DNA of 64,000 bases from Acidobacteriota bacterium (lineage in GTDB: Bacteria; Acidobacteriota; Terriglobia; Bryobacterales; Bryobacteraceae). The stretch is from positions 53,953 through 117,952 of the forward strand of contig JAFDVZ010000001.1 of the NCBI GenBank assembly GCA_018268715.1, written 5' to 3'. The notes beneath the pieces were generated by a model. That model saw only the letters and a program-made list of their open reading frames with translations, had not been told where the DNA came from and searched no databases. Position numbers and translations under genes: made by a program. Position 1 is the stretch's first letter, and each line of letters starts with the position of its first letter. Shown here one piece after another: positions 37,479-44,954 of the stretch.

Positions 37479-38152
37479 CGTATGTGCCTATACCATCGCG
37501 CCAGCACGTACGGTGACACGCCCGCCCAGAACAGCACCTGTAGCGCGATCCAGTTCGCCCACACCACGCCGAAGTTGCGATGTTCGAACCGTCGCGACGA
37601 GGCGGCCAGCGTGCAGTCCAGATGCGCGAAGCGCCCGCGCCGTTTCAATCGCCGGATCAGGTCCAGATCCTCAAACAGCGGATACGGCCGAAAGCCGCCC
37701 GCCGCCTCGTACGCCTCCCGCCGGACGAAGATCCCCGCGTCACCGTAGGACAGTCCCAGCAGCCGCAGCCACGGATAAATCGCCGTCAACTGCCGCGCCG
37801 AGCGCCCGGGCCCATCGAACTCCAGCCGGAAGTTGCCCGCCACGACGCCGTCATCGGACAGCGCCGTCTCGATGGCCCGCAGCGAGTCCGCCCGCGCGAT
37901 CGCGTCGGCATGAACGAACCACAGCACGTCGCCCGAAGCCGCCAGCGCACCCGCCTGCATCTGCGAGCCTCGCCCGCGTGGAGCGGTCAGAACGCGATCG
38001 GCCAGCCGGCGCGCCCGCTCCACGGTGCGGTCCGTGCTGCCGCCGTCGACGACGACGATCTCCTTTGCGCCCTCCGCGCCCGCGAGCGCCGAAAGGCACC
38101 GTTCGATGACGGCTTCCTCATTCAAAGCCGGCACGACGATGCTCACCCTCAC
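37475..38152 (-). CDS. Family 2 glycosyltransferase, TIGR04283-like
   Basis: 225 residues from GTG 38152, which overlaps the nucleoside hydrolase stop (GTGA) and starts directly with the beta-strand VRVSIVVPALNEEAVIERCL; the longer reading upstream is mostly shadow. GT-A fold motifs: VVVDGGSTDRTVERA, DVLWFVHADAIARAD (DxD-type metal site as HAD), and FEDLDLIRRLKRRG (the ED catalytic region). A C-terminal stretch (VVWANWIALQVLFWAGVSPY) may associate with the membrane. TIGR04283 enzymes often go with ArsG-like or S-layer transport genes, absent here. Acceptor unknown. Confidence 0.85.
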   Translation of the reverse strand: MRVSIVVPALNEEAVIERCLSALAGAEGAKEIVVVDGGSTDRTVERARRLADRVLTAPRGRGSQMQAGALAASGDVLWFVHADAIARADSLRAIETALSDDGVVAGNFRLEFDGPGRSARQLTAIYPWLRLLGLSYGDAGIFVRREAYEAAGGFRPYPLFEDLDLIRRLKRRGRFAHLDCTLAASSRRFEHRNFGVVWANWIALQVLFWAGVSPYVLARWYRHIR

Positions 38153-39078
38153 CGCGCGAGCCTCCGCAGCAATCGAGACTTGAACTCCGGCGAGGGCGTG
38201 TGGCAGTACGTCACCACGCGGCCCTGCCCGCCCAGCCGAGCCACCAGGTACGGCTTCTCGCCGCCCGCCCCCGTATCGTCCGGCCCCCGTTCGATGCGCA
38301 TCGCCGCCGCCGGGCACTCAAGCGCCGGACGGTCGGTCAGATAGCCCACCGCCAGCGCGTCAAACGGATTGAACCCCGGCGCGCCGAACTGCTTCTTCCA
38401 CAGCTCGAGCCAATCGAGCGCCGCCGGCAGCATCCACTTCACGCCCGCGCTGCGCCCGGCCAGATCCTCCACGTCGCGCCTCGTAAGCCACACCTTCGAG
38501 GAAATCTCCCACGGCGCGAACACCAGCTTCACCTTCGAATCGAGCAGCGTCTGAAACGCCGCCGGATCCATCTCGAAGTTGAAATCGCGAAACGCCGGAC
38601 CGCCCGGCGCGCCCGCCGTAAAGCGCTGCCCCGGACGCCTTCCGGCCACCGCCACCACCTCGCGTATGCGCCCCGCCAACTCGGGATGCAACCTCACAAC
38701 AGCGGCCACGTTCGTCGCGGGACCGAGCGCCAGCACCACCAGCGGCTCAACGCGCAACGCCGCCGCCAGAGCCTTCACCGCCTCGGTCTCCTTCGCGATG
38801 TCCGCCGGCCCGGCCGCGCCCGTGTATACGCGGATCCCGCGCGGGCCGAACCGCGACACGATCTCCCGACCGATGCGGTCCGCTGTGGGAAGATCCGCGT
38901 TGCCGAACACGATGCTGACGCCGCGAACCGCGATTTCCGGAGAATTGAACGCCTGCAGCAACGCTACGCCGTCGTCGATCTCATGGCCGCCCGGCGCCAC
39001 CGAAGGATCCGTATCGATCCACACCGGAATCGCGCCGAATGACGATATCGCGGCAAGCGCCAGGGCGATCAGCCGCAT
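38149..39078 (-). CDS. Exported nucleoside hydrolase (IU-NH family) with extended Asp motif
   Basis: 309 residues from ATG 39078, which gives a signal peptide (MRLIALALAAISSFG). Nucleoside hydrolases split N-glycosidic bonds using a Ca2+ held by Asp residues. The N-terminal motif reads IDTDPSVAPGGHEIDDGVAL (D22, D24, D35, D36), so the usual DTDxGxDD spacing is lengthened by about seven residues; later ALGPATNVAAVVRLHPEL is typical, and the C-terminal DALAVGYL supplies the last Asp. Overlaps the kinase-like gene by ten bases and the glycosyltransferase gene by four. Export suggests scavenging of nucleosides outside the cytoplasm, as inference. Confidence 0.85.
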   Translation of the reverse strand: MRLIALALAAISSFGAIPVWIDTDPSVAPGGHEIDDGVALLQAFNSPEIAVRGVSIVFGNADLPTADRIGREIVSRFGPRGIRVYTGAAGPADIAKETEAVKALAAALRVEPLVVLALGPATNVAAVVRLHPELAGRIREVVAVAGRRPGQRFTAGAPGGPAFRDFNFEMDPAAFQTLLDSKVKLVFAPWEISSKVWLTRRDVEDLAGRSAGVKWMLPAALDWLELWKKQFGAPGFNPFDALAVGYLTDRPALECPAAAMRIERGPDDTGAGGEKPYLVARLGGQGRVVTYCHTPSPEFKSRLLRRLAR

Positions 39079-40058
39079 ACCAACTCCCCCGATTGCTCGA
39101 GCCAATCCCGCTTCCGCTCCAGATCCGCCTGCAAAGGCAACTGCGCCACCCCGATCACCCGCCGCATCAACTCCGCGCCCGCGAACGCCCCGACCAGCCG
39201 CCAATCGCAACGCCCGCCGTACATCGCTCGAAACACCGGCAGCAGCGCCTCATGATCCGTAAAGAGGAAGTGCGCCATCAGCACGCCCAGGTCGTACTCC
39301 GCTGGTCCCAGGAAGCAAAACTCGGGATCGATGGCGGCGAGCCCCAGCGGCGTGTGCAGCCACGATCCGGGAAAGAAATCGCCGTGCAGCAGCGTCGCGC
39401 CATCGGCCAAATACAACGCCCCAAGCTCCGCGACACGCGCGCAATACGGCGCATCCCGCCGCAACCCGGCGGCCAGCGCATCCAACCCCGGCGTAATCCG
39501 GTCGAGCGTCAACCCATTCGCCGGATCGAGCGGAATCGCATACTGGTGCGCGTGATTCAACGCCCGCATCTCGCGGTTACGGAAGATCTCCCGCTCCTCG
39601 GGCGCCGCCTCGATGGCGTGCAGCGCGGTGAGATATTCGGCCAACTCCTCGACATCCGCGCTCTCCAGCCGCTCCCCGCGATACATCGCCGTCAGATCGT
39701 GCGCGTCGGGAACGTCTTCGAGCACCAGCAGGTGCGACGCCGCGTCCGCCCCGAGAAACGCCGGCATCCGGCCCGATACGGCCGGCTCCGCCACCACCGC
39801 GCGATAGAACGCCGCCTCCACCTCCGCGCGTCCCACCGGCGCCGCGATCGAAGGGTACTTCTCCACCCACGGCCGAGCCTGCTTGACAACCACGGTCCTG
39901 CGCCCGAGCCTCACCCGCACCGTCAGGTTCATGTTCCCGTCGCCGATCCGTTCGGCCGAACGCACGCGGTCGTCGGTGAACCACCCGAGCTCATGCAGCC
40001 GCCGTTCGATTGCGGAAGGGTTCGATGGATCGAGGAAGAAGCACGCGGCTGCACTCAC
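39069..40058 (-). CDS. Methylthioribose-kinase-like phosphotransferase
   Basis: 329 residues, protein-kinase-like fold of the APH/MtnK group. The N-lobe has NMNLTVRVRLGRRTVVVKQA with the ATP-lysine, the catalytic loop is LLHGDFFPGSWL, and the metal-binding segment AAIDPEFCFLGPAEYDLG closely follows the DPEF.FYGP..FDIG pattern of 5-methylthioribose kinase. MtnK is usually near 400 residues, so this is a shorter relative. First gene of the minus-strand seven-gene run; it overlaps the nucleoside hydrolase gene. MTR specificity is inference; sugar or nucleoside phosphorylation is equally possible. Confidence 0.75.
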   Translation of the reverse strand: MSAAACFFLDPSNPSAIERRLHELGWFTDDRVRSAERIGDGNMNLTVRVRLGRRTVVVKQARPWVEKYPSIAAPVGRAEVEAAFYRAVVAEPAVSGRMPAFLGADAASHLLVLEDVPDAHDLTAMYRGERLESADVEELAEYLTALHAIEAAPEEREIFRNREMRALNHAHQYAIPLDPANGLTLDRITPGLDALAAGLRRDAPYCARVAELGALYLADGATLLHGDFFPGSWLHTPLGLAAIDPEFCFLGPAEYDLGVLMAHFLFTDHEALLPVFRAMYGGRCDWRLVGAFAGAELMRRVIGVAQLPLQADLERKRDWLEQSGELVCG

Positions 40059-40131
40059 GACGATTCAGCGTAGCATCCTGCAACAGTCCCGGTGGTTCGG
40101 GCGAAATCCCGGAAATATACTAAGGACAGTT

Positions 40132-41388
40132 GTGCAACCCGACCTCCTCCATCACACCGCCATACGCTGGCTCGAGCCCGATCCGAAGCACGTTCCGCTG
40201 CTTGCCGGCGCCGGCGTGACCATTGCCGTCTCCCCACCCCACGCCGCGTTCGAAGCCGCCTGCAGGACGGCCGGCATCGGCGTTGCGCATGAAGCGGACA
40301 TGCGGATCGCCGCTACCGTCGAGGAAGCCGCGAAGACCCCGTCGGCCGCCGTGAAGGCCGGCCTCTGGCCCGGCATCCAGCGCCAGGATCCGCAAACGGC
40401 CAGCGCCACCCGAAGCGTGTGGCTCGATCAGAACTGCGCGCTCGTCAACTCGATCCGCGCCCTGCATCCCACCGCGCCGCGCGTGCTCGCCTACGTCGCC
40501 GACAAACAGGCGGGCGTCTCCGAAGGGCAGTTGATCCCTTACGACGGGATCGAACTCGCATTGGTGGACGCCTGGGTAGCGGGAGGGAACTATTTGATGA
40601 CGCCCGATCCGCGCCTGCTCAAAGGCGTGCTGGGCGGGGTCCCGGAAGCGCTCGCCGCGTGGAAGCATCTGGGCAAGACCGCCGCCTGGCTGCGCGCCAA
40701 CGAACCGTTATTCCGCGAATTGCCGCTGCCCGTGGTGACCGTGCTCGCCGACAGCGACATGTCGCAGGAGATCGCGAACCTGAGCTTCCGCCAAAGCGTC
40801 TCTCCGCGGGTGGTGAACGCCGCCAATCCCCCCGCGCCCGACCCCGCGCATTGCCAGGTGCTGGTGGCCGTCTCGATCGACAAGCCGTCGCCCGCCGCCG
40901 CCAGGCGCATCCTCTCCCACGCGGAAGCCGGCGCGAGCGTCGTCGTGGACGGCGCCGGCAAGGATGCCTGGTGGCGCTCGGACGCCCTCAAGCCCGCGCG
41001 CTCCGACGCCGAGCGCGAGTTTCTGACGCTCGGCAAGGGCCAGGTGGTGGCCTACAAAGCCGACGTCGAGGATCCTGGCTCGCTCGCCCTCGACGTCATC
41101 GACATCCTTACCCAGAAGCGCCGCGCCGCGCGCGTGTGGAACGCGAACGCGGCCCTCGCCATCGCCACCAGCGCTCCAGCGGGCCAGGGCGCCGCCGCGC
41201 TGCACGTCATCAACTACGGCCGCCCCGCGCAGTGGCCCGTCCTCGCGCGCATCCAGGGCGCGTTCCGCCGCGCCACGCTGCTTACGCCGGACGACCCGCC
41301 CGCCGAGATCCCCATCGGCCCGCGCGCCGGCGGCTCGGAGGTGTCCATCCCCAAGTTGCGGCGGGTGGCCACAGTCGTGTTCAATTAA
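40132..41388 (+). CDS. Uncharacterised protein of the 40-45 kb sugar-type cluster
   Basis: 418 residues from GTG 40132 with AAGGACAG before it; the frame is open further upstream but only over the divergent kinase gene. I recognise no named domain. The N-terminal half (WLEPDPKHVPLLAGAGVTIA, RVLAYVADKQAGVSEGQLIPYDGIELALVDAWVAGGNYLM) looks like a TIM-barrel or beta-galactosidase-type end, and the C-terminal half (GASVVVDGAGKDAWW, GKGQVVAYKADVEDPGSLA, LHVINYGRP) recalls the trimerisation/amidotransferase-like and trailing beta domains of exported glycosidase relatives. No signal peptide. It precedes the Tat-DUF362 gene by 18 bases. Confidence 0.55.
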   Translation: MQPDLLHHTAIRWLEPDPKHVPLLAGAGVTIAVSPPHAAFEAACRTAGIGVAHEADMRIAATVEEAAKTPSAAVKAGLWPGIQRQDPQTASATRSVWLDQNCALVNSIRALHPTAPRVLAYVADKQAGVSEGQLIPYDGIELALVDAWVAGGNYLMTPDPRLLKGVLGGVPEALAAWKHLGKTAAWLRANEPLFRELPLPVVTVLADSDMSQEIANLSFRQSVSPRVVNAANPPAPDPAHCQVLVAVSIDKPSPAAARRILSHAEAGASVVVDGAGKDAWWRSDALKPARSDAEREFLTLGKGQVVAYKADVEDPGSLALDVIDILTQKRRAARVWNANAALAIATSAPAGQGAAALHVINYGRPAQWPVLARIQGAFRRATLLTPDDPPAEIPIGPRAGGSEVSIPKLRRVATVVFN

Positions 41389-41406
41389 GGTCAACGGAGG
41401 GTTCTC

Positions 41407-42696
41407 GTGGAGTTATCGAGAAGAAGCTTCTTGCAACTGGGAGCGGCCGCCGCCGCGCTGCCGGGTCTGAAACTTGCCGCCGCGCCGAAAACGCCGCAGC
41501 CTTACTTCGGCGTCCACCCCTTCATTGAGGCGAACCCCAACGCGGTGTTCATCCGCCGCACCAAGGTCGCCGACAAAATGGACTCCGCCGCCACCTTGCG
41601 CGAAGGCCTGGAGCTTGCCCGCCGCATCTTCGTGCCGATGGACCGCCCCGGCATCCCCATCAGCCATCGCGTCATCCTGAAGCCCAACGCCACGGGCGTC
41701 TATGACCACCGCCGCGCCCCCGCCGAAAACTGGGGCGTCGGCACCGACCCGCACTTCTACGAAGGCATGGTGCGCGGCCTGCAGGAAATCGGCCTCAAGA
41801 AGTTCCACTTCATCGAATCCACCGGCTACGACATCTGGAACATCCGCGGCTTCAACGGCATCAACGAACGCCTGGGCATCGAGTGGAACGAGTCGCAGCG
41901 CCGCCCCCAGCACCTGCGCGACGGCTACGAGACCACCTGGGCGACCGTGCCCGATCCGGTCATCTTTAAACGCATTCCGCACTACGCCCCGGTCGGCGAG
42001 CCGGACACCTGGCTGCTCGACATCTCCAAGTGGAAGGCGCACAGCATGTGCCTCACCCAATCGGTGAAGAACCTGCAAGGACTGGTGGCGCATCCGTTCA
42101 CCAACTTCTGCGCCGGCTGGCAGGGCGTGCTGAAGCGCGAGGACGTCGTGGCCGCCGAAGTCCACCCCCGCGTGGAGCAGGCCGTCAACCGCTACTTCGA
42201 CGATCACCGCCGCCGCGGTTTCTCCCGTTACGACGCGGTGGGCGGACGGCGCGGCGGCACGGTGATCACCCCCATGGCTCAGGAGATCTGGGCCCACAAA
42301 ACCTGCGATAACGTCAGCACGCTGAAGGTGGGTCTCGCCATGATCGAAGGCATCTGCGGCCGCGATGGCGACGGCTTCAACATCGGCCAGGACTACCTCT
42401 CCAACATTGTGATGTTCGGCAAGGATCCGTTCCAGGTGGACGTGGTCGGCCTGTACCTGGGCGGCCATGAGCCGGGCAACGTAAACCTCTACCGCATCGC
42501 CAAGGAGCGCGGACTCACCAAGAACTTCAACCCGTGGGAGGTCCCTATCTTCGAATGGACCGACCAGGGCCCCGTGCCCGCGAAACTCGCCGCCTTCCCG
42601 CGCACCCCGCTCCGCACCATCTACCTGACGCGCCAGGACGAGCCGAACATGCACCTGGTGAACGACCCGTTCGATTACGCGAAGATCAAGGTCTGA
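41407..42696 (+). CDS. Tat-exported DUF362 domain protein
   Basis: 429 residues from GTG 41407 with GGAGGG in front. The N-terminus is a Tat signal (SRRSFLQLGAAAAALPGL). The body has the DUF362 features (HRVILKPNATGVYDH, HFYEGMVRGLQEIGLKKFHF, LLDISKWKAHSMCLTQSVKN, YLSNIVMFGKDPFQVDVVGL). DUF362 proteins are often ferredoxin-like or redox associated, but I see no Cys cluster here. Function unknown. Cotranscription with 40132 and probably the isomerase gene 78 bases downstream is likely. Confidence 0.78.
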   Translation: MELSRRSFLQLGAAAAALPGLKLAAAPKTPQPYFGVHPFIEANPNAVFIRRTKVADKMDSAATLREGLELARRIFVPMDRPGIPISHRVILKPNATGVYDHRRAPAENWGVGTDPHFYEGMVRGLQEIGLKKFHFIESTGYDIWNIRGFNGINERLGIEWNESQRRPQHLRDGYETTWATVPDPVIFKRIPHYAPVGEPDTWLLDISKWKAHSMCLTQSVKNLQGLVAHPFTNFCAGWQGVLKREDVVAAEVHPRVEQAVNRYFDDHRRRGFSRYDAVGGRRGGTVITPMAQEIWAHKTCDNVSTLKVGLAMIEGICGRDGDGFNIGQDYLSNIVMFGKDPFQVDVVGLYLGGHEPGNVNLYRIAKERGLTKNFNPWEVPIFEWTDQGPVPAKLAAFPRTPLRTIYLTRQDEPNMHLVNDPFDYAKIKV

Positions 42697-42774
42697 GCGG
42701 ACAGCGGCAAATCGGATCCGGTTCTCCTTGACAAGCGGGGCCGCCCGGCAATAACGTCGGAGTGAGCTTCCGCC

Positions 42775-43635
42775 ATGATCGAAATCGGATTCCACACCGA
42801 CGCTTTCAACAGCGCCTACTGGAGCTTCGGCCAGTGCCTCGACTGGGCGCACGCGCACGGCCTGAGCTTCATCGAATGCGGCGCAATCGACGGCGTCTCC
42901 TGGATCCACGGCCTCGGTTACCAGCCCCACATCGCGCTGTGGGAGGACCCGCTCGAACTCCGCCGCCGCATGGAGCGCCTCGACATTCGCTTCTCCCAAC
43001 TCGACGCGGCGTTCCCGCTCTCCCGCCCCGAAGGCGCCACACTCGGCGTCGAATATGTTTTGAACAGCCTCCGCTGGGCCCACATCGCGGGATGCCCCCG
43101 CATCGACACGACGGATGACCGCTGCGCCCCCGCCGGCATGACCCACCGCGAAGCCCTGGACCACATGCGCCGCTGCTACCAGCGCATCGTGCCCACCGCC
43201 GAACGCTACGGCATCGTCATCAACATCGAACCCCACGGCTACTTCACCACCCGCCCCGAGTTCATGGCCGAAATGCTCGATTTCGTCGACTCCCCCTTCC
43301 TGCGCATGAACATGGACACCGGCAATACGTTCATCGCCGGCCAGGACCCCGTCGCGTTCTACAGCCAATTCGAATCGCGCGTCGACCACGTCCACGTGAA
43401 GGACGTCAGCGAAAGCCTGGCCGCGGCGGCGCGCGGCGAACTCACCGGCATCGCCGTCAGCCAGTGCGCCATCGGCGACGGCGTCAACGCAGCCAACATC
43501 CGCGCCGTCGTCGCAAAGCTCGCCGCCTCGGGCTACGACGGCGTATTGAGTCTCGAATGCGAAGGGCAAGGCGGCCCGATGATCGAGCGCAGCCTCGCCT
43601 GGGTGCGCCAACTGCTCGAGGAGGTCCGCAAGTGA
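42775..43635 (+). CDS. Xylose isomerase-like TIM-barrel protein (sugar phosphate isomerase/epimerase)
   Basis: 286 residues from ATG 42775 with GGAG upstream. AP endonuclease/xylose-isomerase-like superfamily: IGFHTDAFNSAYWSFGQCLD, FIECGAIDGVSWIHG, GIVINIEPHGYFT (metal Glu and His), MNMDTGNTFIAGQDP (Asp), and DHVHVKDVSE (His ligands), then VLSLECEGQGG (last Glu). These residues form a metal site for ketose-aldose type chemistry. The stop overlaps the start of the downstream Gfo/Idh/MocA gene. Together the pair is a common sugar or inositol conversion set; substrate unknown. Confidence 0.87.
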   Translation: MIEIGFHTDAFNSAYWSFGQCLDWAHAHGLSFIECGAIDGVSWIHGLGYQPHIALWEDPLELRRRMERLDIRFSQLDAAFPLSRPEGATLGVEYVLNSLRWAHIAGCPRIDTTDDRCAPAGMTHREALDHMRRCYQRIVPTAERYGIVINIEPHGYFTTRPEFMAEMLDFVDSPFLRMNMDTGNTFIAGQDPVAFYSQFESRVDHVHVKDVSESLAAAARGELTGIAVSQCAIGDGVNAANIRAVVAKLAASGYDGVLSLECEGQGGPMIERSLAWVRQLLEEVRK

Positions 43636-44900
43636 ACATGGAACGCCGCGATTTCATCAGGACCGGTCTGGCCGCCGCCGTCCCCGCGTACGTCGCCGCC
43701 AGCAGCGCCATCCGCGTAGGCGTCATCGGCTGCGGAGGCCGCGGAGAAGCCGCCGCCATGAACGCCATGAACGCCGGCAAGGACGTCCACATCGTCGCCA
43801 TGGGCGACATCCGTCTCGACCGCGTCCAGGAAAAGCGCGCGGCGTTGAAGCTCAAATACCCGGACCAGGTGGACGTCACCGACGATCGTTGCTTCAAGGG
43901 CTTCGACGCCTACAAGCATGTCATCGAAGCCTCGCAGGTCCTCATCATCGCCAACGCCGCGAAGTTCCACCCGATGCACCTGAAGGCCGCCATCGAAGCC
44001 GGCCGCCACGTCTTCGTGGAGAAGCCCCACGCCATCGACCCCTACGGCATCCAGACCGTGCGCGAAGCCTGCGACCTCGCCCGCCAGAAAGGCCTGTGCG
44101 TCCAATCGGGCCTCCAAAGCCGCTACCATCCCGGCTATCAGGAGACCATGAAGCGCGTCCACGACGGCGCCATCGGCGACATCGTCGCGATCCAGGAGAC
44201 CTGGCTCCGCCCGCCCTACGTCATGTACGAGCGCGCCCCCGGCCTGACCGAAGTCGAGTATCAGGCGAGCAACCAGTACCACTTCCACTGGCTGTGCGGC
44301 GACGACGTCCCCCAAACCCTGATCCACAACCTGGACCGCGCCAGTTGGGCCATGCGCGGCGCGGCGCCCGTGCGCGCCTGGGGCATGGCGGGCCGTTCGA
44401 CTCTGAAGGGCTACATCTACGGCGACGTCTTCGACCACCACGCCGTCGTCTACGAATTCGCGAACGGTGTCCGCATCTACGCCTACTGCCGCACCATCGA
44501 CAACTGCTACAACGAGAACTCGAGCCTGATCCTCGGCACCAAGGGCCGCTGTGATCTGCTGAAGCTCTCCATCCAGGGCGAGACCAACTGGCGCCACCCC
44601 GGCCCGCAGAGCAAGGCCAACGCCTACGACCTGGAGCACGTGGCCCTGTTCGACGCCATCCGCTCCGGCAAGCCGCTCAACGCCGGCGAGTACATGGTGC
44701 GCAGCACGCTGATCGGCCTGATGGGCCAGTTCAGTTGCTACTCCGGCAAGGAAGTGGCCTGGGACCAGATCTCCAACTCCCGTTACTTCCACGCGCCCAA
44801 GCCCGAGGACGTGCGCGCCGACATGGAGCCTCCCGTGAAGCCCGGACCCGACGGCTCCTACCCGGTGTTCTTTACGCCAGGAGTTTCCAAGGTTCTATAG
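43632..44900 (+). CDS. Tat-exported Gfo/Idh/MocA family oxidoreductase
   Basis: 422 residues from GTG 43632, which overlaps the isomerase stop (GTGA) with GAGGT six bases ahead; ATG 43638 is a close alternative. The N-terminus is Tat-like (MERRDFIRTGLAAAVPAYVA) and runs straight into the Rossmann fold (RVGVIGCGGRGEAAAMNA); the signature EKPHAIDPYG carries the catalytic Lys, and NLDRASWAMRGAAP lies in the substrate domain. The combination of Tat signal and NAD(P) fold is common in this group in Planctomycetes and acidobacteria; NAD is probably pre-bound before export. Acts with the isomerase on an unknown sugar. Confidence 0.88.
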   Translation: MNMERRDFIRTGLAAAVPAYVAASSAIRVGVIGCGGRGEAAAMNAMNAGKDVHIVAMGDIRLDRVQEKRAALKLKYPDQVDVTDDRCFKGFDAYKHVIEASQVLIIANAAKFHPMHLKAAIEAGRHVFVEKPHAIDPYGIQTVREACDLARQKGLCVQSGLQSRYHPGYQETMKRVHDGAIGDIVAIQETWLRPPYVMYERAPGLTEVEYQASNQYHFHWLCGDDVPQTLIHNLDRASWAMRGAAPVRAWGMAGRSTLKGYIYGDVFDHHAVVYEFANGVRIYAYCRTIDNCYNENSSLILGTKGRCDLLKLSIQGETNWRHPGPQSKANAYDLEHVALFDAIRSGKPLNAGEYMVRSTLIGLMGQFSCYSGKEVAWDQISNSRYFHAPKPEDVRADMEPPVKPGPDGSYPVFFTPGVSKVL

Positions 44901-44954
44901 GGCGACGCCCCCGCCGCGTGGTACAGAAGAGGTAGGGACTTCAATCAAGCACGA

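Noticed and set aside
42728-42757. TTGACA with TAACGT 18 bases later before the isomerase gene
   Set aside because: The start of transcription would fall after the ribosome-binding GGAG of the gene, so the match is probably chance.
41413-43611. 732-codon minus-strand open frame across the DUF362 and isomerase genes
   Set aside because: Spans two recognised plus-strand genes and their intergenic gap; composition is that of an antisense shadow.
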